Positions 18,497-28,027 of a stretch of 64,000 bases of DNA are shown piece by piece. The DNA lies in the NCBI GenBank assembly GCA_965222695.1, contig OZ244967.1, positions 1,426,001-1,490,000 on the forward strand, in the 5' to 3' direction. How positions within the stretch are numbered: position 1 is the stretch's first letter; each line of letters starts with the position of its first letter. Under the pieces are notes generated by a model. The model was not told where the DNA came from and did no database searches. It saw nothing but the letters and a program-made list of their open reading frames with translations. Position numbers and translations under genes: made by a program. Source of the stretch: UBA7957 sp965222695. GTDB taxonomy: Bacteria; Pseudomonadota; Gammaproteobacteria; Granulosicoccales; Granulosicoccaceae.

Positions 18497-19987
18497 ATGG
18501 CCAGATTACTGAAGACTGCATTTAACAGATTTATTACGCCGTTTGACACGATTATTGCCTCGGAAAAAAAGCCGGCGAATCCTTTCCATTGTGCGCTTTC
18601 GCTGGAAAAATCAGGTAAAACCGGGCATGCCATCGCAGAGTTTGAGAAATGCATCAAACTTGGTATCGCAGCGTTTCCCGCAAATCTGGCGCTAGCCAGA
18701 CTCTATCTGCAGCAGTCAGATATAGAAAACGCCGAGCGCGCCGTGATTGCCGCGATGAAACTAAAACCCTGCAACCGGGATACCTTCATCTTGCTGGCAA
18801 AAATATTCGAATTTCAAAGTGACAATAAATCGGCGGTGCTTGCCTACAAGGGACTGATTCCTGACACCATAGCCGAAAAATACTTTGCGACACAGGAGAA
18901 ATACCCAAACGAGGTGAACCATGAGCAAAGCCGTGGCGTTAACAGGCAGCACCTGATCCAGCCTCAGACATATGCCTTACGAGCGCCAAAGGCGATACAC
19001 ATGGAACCTCCGAGGGAGTTTCGTGATAAAACCATTTCTTTTGAAGGCGCTTTTATCGATTGCGCGGAGAAGGCGAGTTTTTGGTTCGACGGATATAACC
19101 GAGCCTTGTTCGACCAGACCGGTCAAGCCATTAGCGATCAATACCTAGGCAATAAAGACCTTATTGCAACCCTGAAAAACGAGCACAAACCTATCGAAAT
19201 CCGAGGCAGAGTCGTCGCCCTCTCGGGACGTGGCAATCATAATTATTACCACTGGATAAGCGATATTCTACCCGGCGTGGAACTGGTCAGAAAAGCGGGA
19301 TTCGATCTGAACTCCATCAGTAAATTTGTCGTCTTAAATGCACACAAACCGTTTCATAAACAGACACTTGCCCACTTTGGCATAGGTGAAGACCGCCTGC
19401 ATATCGTCGATGAAAGCGGCCCATGGATAACTGCCGATGAGATCCTTGTTCCGCACTTCGCAAATGTGATGGGAAGGAAAATGGGCGCCTGGATTCCGCA
19501 ATTTCTACAGAGTGAATTTGTGCCTGATCCGTCCGGAACTATCCCGGAGCGGCGCTTGTATATCGCCCGAAGCGCGCAAGGCGCCAGAAGCATAGAAAAT
19601 GAGCAGGAAATAACCGGGCTGCTCAATACGCGCGGTTTCGAAATCGCGATGATGGAGAAACTCACTATCAATCAACAAGCGAGACTATTGTCCGAGTCCA
19701 GTGTCGTCGTAGCGCCACACGGAGCCGGTCTGACCAATATCCTGTATTGCCCGCAAGGTACCAAAATCGTGGAAATTTTTGGCCCCCATATTGCACCTTG
19801 CTACTGGGCTATAGCGAATCTGTGTGGCTTCGAATACTACCACCAGCGATGCACCGACAAAGAACCCGATAACACCCCTTTCACCGGCCTGAAAGCAGTG
19901 AAAACACGCGACGATAGAAGAAAACGTGGTTTTAAGGTGAATTTGGACGAATTTGAACAACTGCTGGACCTTGCAGACATTAATTAG
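18497..19987 (+). CDS. TPR-linked GT61-family glycosyltransferase
   Basis: 496 aa. Residues ~25-130 form TPR-like helices (FHCALSLEKSGKTGHAIAEFEKC and following). Residues ~190-480 match the GT61/DUF563 fold: GNHNYYHWISDILPGVE, then RRLYIARS, and the nucleotide-sugar site region SSVVVAPHGAGLTNILYCPQGTKIVEI. No signal peptide or membrane segment is seen, so it should act in the cytoplasm or at the inner face. GT61 includes xylosyltransferases, and the next gene makes UDP-xylose. The two stop/start sites are 10 bases apart. The acceptor, perhaps a surface polysaccharide or protein, is not identifiable here. Confidence 0.85.
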   Translation: MARLLKTAFNRFITPFDTIIASEKKPANPFHCALSLEKSGKTGHAIAEFEKCIKLGIAAFPANLALARLYLQQSDIENAERAVIAAMKLKPCNRDTFILLAKIFEFQSDNKSAVLAYKGLIPDTIAEKYFATQEKYPNEVNHEQSRGVNRQHLIQPQTYALRAPKAIHMEPPREFRDKTISFEGAFIDCAEKASFWFDGYNRALFDQTGQAISDQYLGNKDLIATLKNEHKPIEIRGRVVALSGRGNHNYYHWISDILPGVELVRKAGFDLNSISKFVVLNAHKPFHKQTLAHFGIGEDRLHIVDESGPWITADEILVPHFANVMGRKMGAWIPQFLQSEFVPDPSGTIPERRLYIARSAQGARSIENEQEITGLLNTRGFEIAMMEKLTINQQARLLSESSVVVAPHGAGLTNILYCPQGTKIVEIFGPHIAPCYWAIANLCGFEYYHQRCTDKEPDNTPFTGLKAVKTRDDRRKRGFKVNLDEFEQLLDLADIN

Positions 19988-19997
19988 ACTGGATTTA

Positions 19998-21005
19998 ATG
20001 CGTATGACAACAATGAACAATCTGATCAGAAAGCGCGTGCTCGTTACCGGTGGCGCCGGTTTTCTGGGATCTCATCTCTGTGAACGACTGCTGGCCGAGG
20101 GCAATGATGTGATCTGCCTCGATAACTACTTTACCGGCACCAAACAGAATATAAACCATTTACGCGATGATCCGCATTTCGAACTTATCCGGCACGATGT
20201 CACCTTCCCTTTGTACATAGAAGTGGATGAAATATACAACCTTGCCTGCCCCGCCTCGCCGATTCATTATCAACACGATCCCGTGCAGACAACCAAAACC
20301 AGCGTACACGGAGCGATCAATATGCTCGGCCTGGCAAAACGCACGAGCGCAAAGTTTTTTCAAGCCTCGACCAGCGAAGTCTACGGTGATCCGCATGTTC
20401 ATCCGCAACGAGAAGAATACTGGGGTAATGTAAACCCGATCGGTATAAGGTCCTGCTACGATGAAGGGAAAAGATGCGCTGAAACCCTGGTCTTCGATTA
20501 CCGGCGCCAGCACAATATGCGGGTTAAGGTCGGGCGTATATTTAATACCTATGGACCGAGAATGCATCCGAACGACGGGCGTGTCGTATCCAATTTTATA
20601 ATGCAAGCTCTTACCAATCGTGATATTACACTCTATGGCGACGGCAGTCAGACCCGATCTTTCTGCTATGTTGACGATTTGATTGAGGCTTTTGTGCGCA
20701 TCATGGATACTGGTGATGATTTCACCGGCCCCGTAAATATCGGAAACCCGAATGAATTTACCATTCGTCAACTGGCGGAAAAAGTGGTCGAATTGACCAA
20801 CTCATCCTCGAAGATCGAGTACAAACCCTTGCCCAGTGACGATCCCATGCAACGCAAGCCCGACATATCCATGGCAAGGCGAGAGCTTGATTGGGAACCT
20901 ACTATTCAATTGGAAGAAGGATTGACTAACACCATTGAGTATTTCGACGGTTTGTTAAAAAGCAGTTCGAAGTCTTCAAAGTCGGGAATTCAAAAAGCGG
21001 CCTGA
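19998..21005 (+). CDS. UDP-glucuronate decarboxylase (UDP-xylose synthase)
   Basis: 335 aa of the extended SDR family. It converts UDP-glucuronate to UDP-xylose with bound NAD+. Motifs: GGAGFLGSH near the start, NLACPASPIHYQ, catalytic STSEVYGDP and the YxxxK motif in CYDEGKRCAE, then GRIFNTYGPRM and DGSQTRSFCYV. This set is typical of UXS enzymes. The open frame extends back to 19953 inside the GT61 gene, but ATG 19998 (or 20004) lies just after the GT61 stop and before the Rossmann motif, so it is preferred. A good terminator follows at 21013-21060. Confidence 0.93.
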   Translation: MRMTTMNNLIRKRVLVTGGAGFLGSHLCERLLAEGNDVICLDNYFTGTKQNINHLRDDPHFELIRHDVTFPLYIEVDEIYNLACPASPIHYQHDPVQTTKTSVHGAINMLGLAKRTSAKFFQASTSEVYGDPHVHPQREEYWGNVNPIGIRSCYDEGKRCAETLVFDYRRQHNMRVKVGRIFNTYGPRMHPNDGRVVSNFIMQALTNRDITLYGDGSQTRSFCYVDDLIEAFVRIMDTGDDFTGPVNIGNPNEFTIRQLAEKVVELTNSSSKIEYKPLPSDDPMQRKPDISMARRELDWEPTIQLEEGLTNTIEYFDGLLKSSSKSSKSGIQKAA

Positions 21006-21012
21006 CCCTGTC

Positions 21013-21060
21013 CCACGCTGCAGACTCCGCAGCGTGGCACCTCCTGGCGGGGTGATTTTT
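21013..21060 (+). terminator. Tandem hairpins and T tract after the UDP-xylose synthase gene
   Basis: A perfect 9-bp stem (CCACGCTGC / GCAGCGTGG, 7-base loop) at 21013-21037 is followed directly by a second 6-bp stem (CACCTC / GGGGTG) at 21038-21054 and then ATTTTT. This is a convincing intrinsic terminator for the plus-strand pair. It lies before the convergent channel gene. Confidence 0.8.
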
Positions 21061-21074
21061 ATTCGCTCCGCCCT

Positions 21075-22811
21075 TTAACTTAACGACGGCTTTTCTTGCT
21101 TCAGCCAGCCATCGATCCATCGGAATATATATCCGCGTGGCTCATCCAGTCCCGTGACCAGATAATGCAAGGTGTAAGCATTGTTCAGAGTAGCGGCTAA
21201 AATCACTTCACTCTGCGCGGTCCCGCAGAACAGGATTTCATCTCGCAGGCAAAGCTGTTCATCGTCCTCGGGCAGCATGATGCATCTGCCATCGCGCTCT
21301 ATGGCTAATGCCATGGAAGCGATGGACTGGCTTAAATCATAGGGGCTTCTCGTCAAATCGCCAAGTGTAAGAGTATTCTTATTTTGCATATGGTCGAATA
21401 CGGCTTTTGCTTCCTCGCGACACAGATTAACCCGCCATAAATGCGGAGAATGATCTCCGATGATGGCTTGCAGGCGATGCACCAGTTTTTCGGTTACCGA
21501 TTCCCCTTGTTTATCGAGATAATCGATCAGCATCTGGATGTGGGGCGATATCAAATGTTTTAAGATCCGTCGCGCCGTCGTCAGACTCGACTGCAGTATA
21601 AGATCGGCCTTGGCGGCATCGAAAGCAATCTGGTTTTCGTGACTGTTCTGCCGGACTATCGTAAAGGCACCGGGCCGCAGGGACTGCACACACATCAGAA
21701 TACTCAAATTGTCGTGATCATTATTCGTACCTGCCACTATGCCCGCAGCATCTTTGATTCCGGCTTCTTCGAGCGTCGCATGACTGGCATAACCGTGAAT
21801 CACTCTGGCCGGCCCGGCTATTTCGTCGGCTTGGATGTCGGGATCTATGATAACCGGGTGTATGCCATGGAGGACGAAATAGCGGTGCAGCCATTTACCC
21901 ATCCGCCCGTAACCGCAGACAATCCACTGACCCGTAGGGACCTTCAAGGCCTGCCCCAGTCCGACATTTTTTGCGTGGACCAGACAGGCATTAAGATTGT
22001 GCAACTGGGGCGATGTGATCGCCATACTCAACAACTGGGCAAAAATCTCAAAGGGATTGATCACGGTCACCCGATTCATGGCGCATAAATGCGCCGTATG
22101 CCGAGGTGTTGTGGAGAGGCAAAGTATACGGATGCGAGGATTTAAAAACCGCGCCATCACCGCTATACGTGAATTCACCTCGTCATTGGATGTGAGCACA
22201 ACCACCGCCTTGCAGTTCGGCAACTGCACACCGGCGTCCACCAAGTGCTTGGGCACACCGGGATCGGCACAAAGTCCCGGCATCTTGATCCTGTAGTCCC
22301 GCAGTGCGAGCGCTTTAATCCGCTCCGGATCCGTATCCAGTACCACAGCTCCCAGCCAATGATCGCTCAGCCCTCTTGCCAGCAGGCTGCCGGTATCACC
22401 AAAGCCGCAAATTATATAAAAAGGTTGTTTGATTCGTTTAACGGAACCGGCGAAACGCTGTTCATTCACCGCCTGCAGAAAATGCGGGTTCTGAACCAGC
22501 TTAATGATTGAGCCGATCGCATAAAGCCAGGCGATCACACCCATATACAGGCAGAAAATCGCCCACAGCCTTTGCTCATCGGTAAAATCATTAGGTATCT
22601 CCCCGAAACCCGTGGTGGTGGCCGTATAAGTAAAAAAATAAAAGGCATGGAACAGACTCATGTACTCAACATCGCCCTGGGCATCCTTGCCCGGAATCAG
22701 GGCCATACCCGTAATACCGATGGCATAGACAATTATCAATACAAAGACCGGTGGGCGCATGTACCTTAATACCACCATGGTGACCCGGTCGAGTTCCGAA
22801 GTCATCGCCAT
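21075..22811 (-). CDS. Potassium channel with two cytoplasmic RCK (TrkA-N) domains
   Basis: 578 aa. The N-terminus has two transmembrane helices around a pore loop TATTTGFGEIP (about 63-73), a K+-filter variant with GFG in place of GYG. Two Rossmann RCK domains follow: YIICGFGDTGSLLARGL at about 130 and WIVCGYGRMGKWLHRYF at about 300. Each is followed by a TrkA-C-like part. This resembles MthK/Kch-type ligand-gated channels with a fused double RCK. ATG 22811 is chosen since GGAGGAGG lies 5-6 bases upstream. The longer TTG frame start at 22829 would sit on that ribosome site. The small membrane protein gene precedes it on the same strand. Confidence 0.88.
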   Translation of the reverse strand: MAMTSELDRVTMVVLRYMRPPVFVLIIVYAIGITGMALIPGKDAQGDVEYMSLFHAFYFFTYTATTTGFGEIPNDFTDEQRLWAIFCLYMGVIAWLYAIGSIIKLVQNPHFLQAVNEQRFAGSVKRIKQPFYIICGFGDTGSLLARGLSDHWLGAVVLDTDPERIKALALRDYRIKMPGLCADPGVPKHLVDAGVQLPNCKAVVVLTSNDEVNSRIAVMARFLNPRIRILCLSTTPRHTAHLCAMNRVTVINPFEIFAQLLSMAITSPQLHNLNACLVHAKNVGLGQALKVPTGQWIVCGYGRMGKWLHRYFVLHGIHPVIIDPDIQADEIAGPARVIHGYASHATLEEAGIKDAAGIVAGTNNDHDNLSILMCVQSLRPGAFTIVRQNSHENQIAFDAAKADLILQSSLTTARRILKHLISPHIQMLIDYLDKQGESVTEKLVHRLQAIIGDHSPHLWRVNLCREEAKAVFDHMQNKNTLTLGDLTRSPYDLSQSIASMALAIERDGRCIMLPEDDEQLCLRDEILFCGTAQSEVILAATLNNAYTLHYLVTGLDEPRGYIFRWIDGWLKQEKPSLS

Positions 22812-22928
22812 ACCACACCTCCTCCGCAAAAAAGCCGGAATAATTCCATCCCTGAGACGTTCAGAATATCCGCGAATTCATCTCAGAACGGATCCTGTAC
22901 GCTGAGTCTGCCTGTGCGCTGTTCTGCG

Positions 22929-23312
22929 CTAGCGCCTTGAAATCAACGTATCTCCCGCCAGTATAGCCACAGAAACGCCGCTCGCAATCAAGGCGCCTCC
23001 CGCCAGAGACACTATATTGGCGACCGACTCCGGACTCGGACCCATGGCAGTTTCATTATCGGAAATAATCCACACTACCCTTGCAGTAATCAGCAGTACA
23101 TCGGCGACCAGACTGCTGGCCAGCAGCAAGGCACCCACCTGTGAACGATCACCCAGCTTCAGGCCGGTCGCGATCAGATTGGTCAGTATGGCAATGGTCA
23201 GAATCCAGACATTGTGATGCCGGGAATTGTCGATATCGCCCATCACAAAGGCGAAATTAAAACTGAGGGCCAGAATGATGACGAAACCAAAAACAACCCG
23301 TTCGAAGTTCAT
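22929..23312 (-). CDS. Small integral membrane protein (DUF6394-like)
   Basis: 127 aa with about four hydrophobic helices: residues ~5-27, 36-52, 60-83 and 98-122. Conserved-looking pieces are NFAFVMGDIDN, NLIATGLKLGDRSQ and GALLLASSLVADV. From memory these resemble the DUF6394 family of bacterial membrane proteins. The family has no assigned function, and the family match itself should be tested. It lies 117 bases upstream of the K+ channel on the same strand, so the two may be co-transcribed and act together on ion transport (inference). Confidence 0.7.
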   Translation of the reverse strand: MNFERVVFGFVIILALSFNFAFVMGDIDNSRHHNVWILTIAILTNLIATGLKLGDRSQVGALLLASSLVADVLLITARVVWIISDNETAMGPSPESVANIVSLAGGALIASGVSVAILAGDTLISRR

Positions 23313-23466
23313 AGCCGCATTTCTCGTGTTTTCTTATAGACTAACGCTATCGCGTGTCAGAGTCATCACATTATGCAGGATTTTTAAGCGGCTGGCATAC
23401 CCCTGAGACGATTCTACGGCATTTTGATAAACTTCGTACGGTTCCATTTTAATTTTGGCCAAAGCA

Positions 23467-24432
23467 ATGCACCCCAAGTATCATCAGCTATTGGATCCAG
23501 GCTATCTGCAGTACGCCCTGGACGTGGAAAAAAACAGTGCCGGTACGTCTGTTGATATCGAAAATCAGCGCCGATTGTACCTTGAAAGCTGCCTGGCCCA
23601 CGAAGCCGACGCCACCGGTCGATGCGATTTCTATAACCATACCTTCACCGGCCGTGGCGGAAACCGGGTAAAAATCCGCCTCTATCGATCACCATCGCAA
23701 GAGTCTTGCGACCGCTTGAGCGTTTATCTTCACGGAGGCGGATGGGTGTTGGGCAATCTTGACTCCCATCACCAGATCTGCATCGATCTGTGCCTGGCGA
23801 GCCGCAGCCATGTGTTGGCCGTCGATTATCGCCTGGCGCCGGAGAACCCTTTTCCCGCTGCATTACACGATTGCATCGATGCAGTGCTGCAAGTAATGAC
23901 GAACCCTGATGACTACACTGTTCCCGCGACATCCTTAGTTCTCTGCGGCGACAGCGCCGGCGCCAATCTTGCCGCCGCCGGTTGCTTGAGCGGTTCGTTC
24001 GCTAAGCTGCCCGTCAAGGGTTTGGTGATGATATATCCCGGGCTCGGTGCCAGCTCGGACTCCGCTTCATTTATCGAAAACGAGTTTGCACCATTGCTGC
24101 CCAGGCAGGCATTGGAAGACTATTTCAAAATGTATCTTGCCGGTGATTTGCAAGCTGTAAGCCCATTGACTTCCCCATTGCTGGCTGAGGATTTCAGCGC
24201 CATACCGCCCTGCTATATTTCCGCCGCCCGGCATGACCCCTTGTATGACGATGCCGTCGCATTTCAAGGCCGATTGAGAGAGGCTCGCATCAGCTGTGAA
24301 CTATCGGTCGAAGAAACGCTGGGCCATGCTTATTTACGCGTACGCCACAGCAGCGCAGCGGCAAAAAAAGCCTTTGTAAACTGCTGCGGCGCGGTTCGGC
24401 AAATGCATGAGCAAACATTCAGGGCTCGGTGA
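23467..24432 (+). CDS. Alpha/beta hydrolase, HSL-type esterase
   Basis: 321 aa from ATG 23467. The frame also allows a TTG four codons earlier at 23455, and neither has a clear ribosome site. It shows the hormone-sensitive-lipase family signatures: oxyanion motif YLHGGGWVLGN at about 87, the nucleophile elbow GDSAGANLAA at about 160, a C-terminal Asp in RHDPLYDDA and His in LGHAYLRV. No signal peptide is seen, so it is probably cytoplasmic. It should cleave short-chain esters, substrate unknown. The 3' end overlaps the start of polB by 26 bases. Confidence 0.88.
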   Translation: MHPKYHQLLDPGYLQYALDVEKNSAGTSVDIENQRRLYLESCLAHEADATGRCDFYNHTFTGRGGNRVKIRLYRSPSQESCDRLSVYLHGGGWVLGNLDSHHQICIDLCLASRSHVLAVDYRLAPENPFPAALHDCIDAVLQVMTNPDDYTVPATSLVLCGDSAGANLAAAGCLSGSFAKLPVKGLVMIYPGLGASSDSASFIENEFAPLLPRQALEDYFKMYLAGDLQAVSPLTSPLLAEDFSAIPPCYISAARHDPLYDDAVAFQGRLREARISCELSVEETLGHAYLRVRHSSAAAKKAFVNCCGAVRQMHEQTFRAR

Positions 24433-26767
24433 ATCAATCGTGACCGCGAATAAAATCAAGAAAGTGCAAACAACACATGCCTGGATACTGACCAGAGAAT
24501 GGCGGGACACGCCGGATGGGCTGGAGCTCGTGTTTTGGGCGAGTAGCGATCTTGGCCCTGTCCGATTGATCTATCGTAACAGCAAAGCAGTCTGCTTTAT
24601 CGATCGTGCATCAGTGGGGCAAAATACTCCCGAGCGCAAACCGGTTGCTTTATCCACATTGCAAAACCGCCCGGTGGATGCTCTGTACTTTAAGAAACAG
24701 GCAGAACTCAAGCGATTCGCACAATCGGCGGGCATCGAGATTTTTGAATCCGACGTAAAACCCACCGACCGCTTCCTTATGGAGCGCTTTATTACCGGAG
24801 CCGTGGAAATACAAGGCGAATTGATGCCCGGTAAGCACTATTATACTGTTTCCGAGGCAAAGCTTTCCGGGTCGGACTATCGTCCATCTTTGCGCATAAT
24901 GTCTCTGGATATTGAAACAGACTATAAAAGCAACGAAATCCTGTCTATTGCCGCTTTACTTTATCACAAGGAAAACCAATGCGAAAAAGTCTTTGTCCTA
25001 TCAAAGCAAAGAATCGATATCCGCTCCGGTCTGCTTTGTGAGGCCAGCCCGAATGAAGAAGCCTTGCTGAATGATTTTATCCGGTGGTTGTGCAAAATGG
25101 ATCCGGATGTGTTGATCGGATGGAATGTGATCAATTTTGATATGTCGATATTGCAAGAACGCTGTCAGCTACACGGACTGCCTTTTGCTCTTGGCAGAGG
25201 GGGAAAAAATGCCACAATACTTCAACCGACTCAAACTAAACAAACCACCATAGCCCGTATTCCGGGGCGAGTGGTACTCGACGGAATCGAAACATTACGT
25301 TCGGCATTCTGGAATTTTGAAAGCTACGCACTGGATTATGTCGCCAACGCCTTGCTGAACAAAGGCAAACTGATCAATGAGCAACAGGACCGCGCGGAAA
25401 AGATTCTCGATCTGTATCAATCGGACAAGGCGAAACTCGCGGAATACAATATTGAGGACTGCCGGCTTGTCCGCGACATATTCGATAAAACCGATTTGCT
25501 GAATTTCGCGCTGGAAAGGGCCTCGGTTACCGGCCTTGCGTTCGGCCGCAACGGCGGTTCGGTTGCCGCATTCGATTTTCTCTATCTACCTCGCCTGCAC
25601 CGAAAAGGCTTTGTAGCCCCGGATGCGAATCCGGATCAAAGCGGTGGCCTCAGCAGTCCGGGGGGTTATGTGCTTGATTCCAGGCCCGGACTTTACAAAA
25701 ATGTACTGGTATTGGATTTTAAAAGCCTGTACCCCAGCATTATACGTACGTTTCTGATCGACCCCCTGGGGTTGCATTTATCCGGAGAAGACACTGTACC
25801 CGGCTATGACGGCGCCCGTTTTTCCCGCGAACAGAAAATACTCCCGGATCTGATAGCCGGCCTTTGGCAGAAACGCGATCAGGCAAAGCACGATAATAAT
25901 GCAGCTATGTCACAGGCCGTGAAAATCATCATGAACTCGTTTTACGGAGTTCTGGGCACTTCGGCCTGCAGATTCTACAACCCTCTACTGACCAGCAGTA
26001 TTACCAAACGCGGACATGATATTATCCTGAAAACCCGGGATTTGATCAGCGAACGCGGACATCAGGTGATTTACGGCGACACCGATTCGGTATTTATCTG
26101 GCTGGAGGGCAAGGTTAGCCGCGAGCAGGCTCGAACGACCGGCAATGAACTGGCCACCCGGCTGAACGCCTGGTGGAAACAGTATATTCATGAAACTTAT
26201 CGACTGAAGAACTATCTGGAACTGGAATTTGAGACCCACTTTCAGCGCTTTCTGATGCCGACCGTACGCGGCAGCAGTGCCGGCAGTAAAAAGCGCTATG
26301 CCGGAAGCGTTGTCCATAACAACGGTACACAAAGCCTGGTATTCAAAGGCCTGGAAACCGTACGTAGCGACTGGACACCATTGGCGAGAGAATTCCAGCG
26401 GGAATTGTTTTCCCGTATTTTCACAGACGAGCCCTATGAAGACTATATTCGATCGACCGTCAGCCGGATGCACGACGGCGATTTCGATGACAAACTGCAC
26501 TACCGCAAACGCATCAGACAATCACTCCACGACTACCGGAAAAATATACCGCCTCATATACAAGCCGCAAGACAAATGGAAAAACCGGGCCGCTGGATCG
26601 AATACTTTATCACCGTAGGAGGACCGCAGGCTAAATCATTATTGAGTACAAAACTCGACTATAGCCACTACCAGGAAAAGCAGCTAAAACCCGTAGCCGA
26701 TACGATTTTGCAGTTTGTCGGCAGCCAGTTTGATGATATTGTCAGTGGTCAATTGGACATTTTCTAG
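24407..26767 (+). CDS. polB: DNA polymerase II (family B)
   Basis: 786 aa (E. coli PolB 783). It is a replicative-type repair polymerase with proofreading. The 3'-5' exonuclease motifs are Exo I SLDIET (~167), Exo II GWNVINFD and Exo III YNIEDCRLV. The polymerase motifs are A LDFKSLYPSI (~435), B KIIMNSFYGVLG and C YGDTDSVF (~556). The family-start segment WILTREWRDTPDGLELVFW lies at about residue 26, so a slightly later start (GTG near 24440) is possible. The first 26 bases overlap the esterase gene. No LexA box could be recognised upstream, unlike E. coli polB. Confidence 0.96.
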   Translation: MSKHSGLGESIVTANKIKKVQTTHAWILTREWRDTPDGLELVFWASSDLGPVRLIYRNSKAVCFIDRASVGQNTPERKPVALSTLQNRPVDALYFKKQAELKRFAQSAGIEIFESDVKPTDRFLMERFITGAVEIQGELMPGKHYYTVSEAKLSGSDYRPSLRIMSLDIETDYKSNEILSIAALLYHKENQCEKVFVLSKQRIDIRSGLLCEASPNEEALLNDFIRWLCKMDPDVLIGWNVINFDMSILQERCQLHGLPFALGRGGKNATILQPTQTKQTTIARIPGRVVLDGIETLRSAFWNFESYALDYVANALLNKGKLINEQQDRAEKILDLYQSDKAKLAEYNIEDCRLVRDIFDKTDLLNFALERASVTGLAFGRNGGSVAAFDFLYLPRLHRKGFVAPDANPDQSGGLSSPGGYVLDSRPGLYKNVLVLDFKSLYPSIIRTFLIDPLGLHLSGEDTVPGYDGARFSREQKILPDLIAGLWQKRDQAKHDNNAAMSQAVKIIMNSFYGVLGTSACRFYNPLLTSSITKRGHDIILKTRDLISERGHQVIYGDTDSVFIWLEGKVSREQARTTGNELATRLNAWWKQYIHETYRLKNYLELEFETHFQRFLMPTVRGSSAGSKKRYAGSVVHNNGTQSLVFKGLETVRSDWTPLAREFQRELFSRIFTDEPYEDYIRSTVSRMHDGDFDDKLHYRKRIRQSLHDYRKNIPPHIQAARQMEKPGRWIEYFITVGGPQAKSLLSTKLDYSHYQEKQLKPVADTILQFVGSQFDDIVSGQLDIF

Positions 26768-26802
26768 TAAAAACGAAAGACCGGTCGGCTCTGCCGGAAT
26801 AC

Positions 26803-26826
26803 CGTAGGAGCGAGGCATCCTCGCGA
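26803..26826. repeat. Single REP after polB
   Basis: CGTAGGAGCGAGGCATCCTC followed by GCGA is one REP unit with its own small internal palindrome. No inverted partner is seen within 100 bases. Confidence 0.75.
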
Positions 26827-26849
26827 TGGTGTTTGTATATAGACATTAT

Positions 26850-26891
26850 TTGACTAATATCAAACATTCGGACCGCCGACTGAACTAAACT
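26850..26891 (+). promoter_or_regulatory. FNR/ANR-type box and -10 element for the usp gene
   Basis: TTGAC-TAAT-ATCAA at 26850-26863 differs by one base from the FNR/ANR consensus TTGAT-N4-ATCAA. A -10-like TAAACT lies at 26886-26891. With a start site 7 bases after it (26898), the box centre is at -41.5, the classical position for FNR-type activation. The sequence match is direct. Anaerobic induction is the inference. Confidence 0.72.
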
Positions 26892-26977
26892 GTTTACAAC
26901 CAAAGCACAAACCCGTACCGCCGGGGATTCACCGTGCACGGGCAAGTGCCAGCCTCATCCCTCGAAGGAGTCCCGAC

Positions 26978-27823
26978 ATGTCGTATCAAACACTACTCGT
27001 TTACTTAGGTCTTGCGTCACAAGTCGAATCTTTACTCCATGTTACCCGGCAAATCAGCGAAAAAGGCAAAAATGTACATGTCATCGGTTTACATGTGATT
27101 CCACAAATTCCCGTCTATCCGGATATGGCATTTATGGTCACATCGGAAATGGCAGACTTGCAACGCGAAGCGCTGCTCAAGCAAAACGCCGATGTTAAAA
27201 AGACCTTTGAAGAAAAAGTCAAAACCATGGATTTTTCCTGGGAATGGCGCAGCATTGAGGCCGCCGGCAAGTTGGTGGCCGATCGCGTGCTGGAACATGG
27301 CCGCAGTGTCGATCTGATTATCGGTGCTCAGGACGATCCAGAAAATGACGTTGATACCCAACACGGCATTTCCGAGCAGGTGATGATCAGAGCCGGCAGG
27401 CCGGTACTGTTTGTACCCTACGCAGGGCACCTAGACTCGATCGGCAAGAATATTATGGTCGCCTGGAATGCAAGCCGTGAAGCGGCCCGCGCAACATTCG
27501 ACGCTCTGCCGATGCTGCTCAATGCCGACAGGGTTGAAATCATGTGGGCCAATTCACACGGCTCGGATGATAATGCTTTAGACCTTCCAGGCAGTGAAAT
27601 ATTCAATGTCATGGTCAGGCATGGCGTAAACGTCGAATTTAACCCTACGATCTTTACCAATATCTCATTCGGCGAAGAATTGCTTTCCCGCATGGCCGAT
27701 AAGGGTATAGATTTGCTCGTTATGGGGGGTTACGGACACTCGCGATTTCGCGAATTTATGTTTGGCGGCGTGACCCGCCACGTGTTAAAGCATATGACAA
27801 TCCCGGTTCTAATGTCGCATTAG
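26978..27823 (+). CDS. Tandem universal stress protein (two Usp domains)
   Basis: 281 aa with two UspA-type domains, residues ~3-150 and ~155-281. The second ends with the ATP-binding glycine signature GGYGHSRFREFMFGGVTRHV. The first lacks a full glycine signature. It is a soluble cytoplasmic stress protein, probably binding nucleotide. ATG 26978 follows GAAGGAG at ideal distance. The FNR-like promoter at 26850-26891 suggests induction under low oxygen, as known for several tandem Usp proteins in pseudomonads. It appears monocistronic. Confidence 0.9.
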   Translation: MSYQTLLVYLGLASQVESLLHVTRQISEKGKNVHVIGLHVIPQIPVYPDMAFMVTSEMADLQREALLKQNADVKKTFEEKVKTMDFSWEWRSIEAAGKLVADRVLEHGRSVDLIIGAQDDPENDVDTQHGISEQVMIRAGRPVLFVPYAGHLDSIGKNIMVAWNASREAARATFDALPMLLNADRVEIMWANSHGSDDNALDLPGSEIFNVMVRHGVNVEFNPTIFTNISFGEELLSRMADKGIDLLVMGGYGHSRFREFMFGGVTRHVLKHMTIPVLMSH

Positions 27824-28027
27824 AAGCCCTTTGTGCAAACCCAATGAATCTCCGCCCACCCGGCTCTTTCGGACGGTTGAACGACTGCATAAAAATGTAA
27901 CTTATCGCATTTCAGCCCCCAGATATGCTTTAGCTAAAGGTATACTTGCCGTTAAGCGGTTTACCCCTTGCAGAAATTAACTGAAAAAGGCATTTCACTG
28001 ACTGCATATGGCTCGGATGTAAGTTGT

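Noticed and set aside
24300..24440. LexA box upstream of polB
   Set aside because: E. coli polB is SOS-regulated, so CTG-N10-CAG was looked for. No convincing match was seen and the start overlaps the esterase gene.
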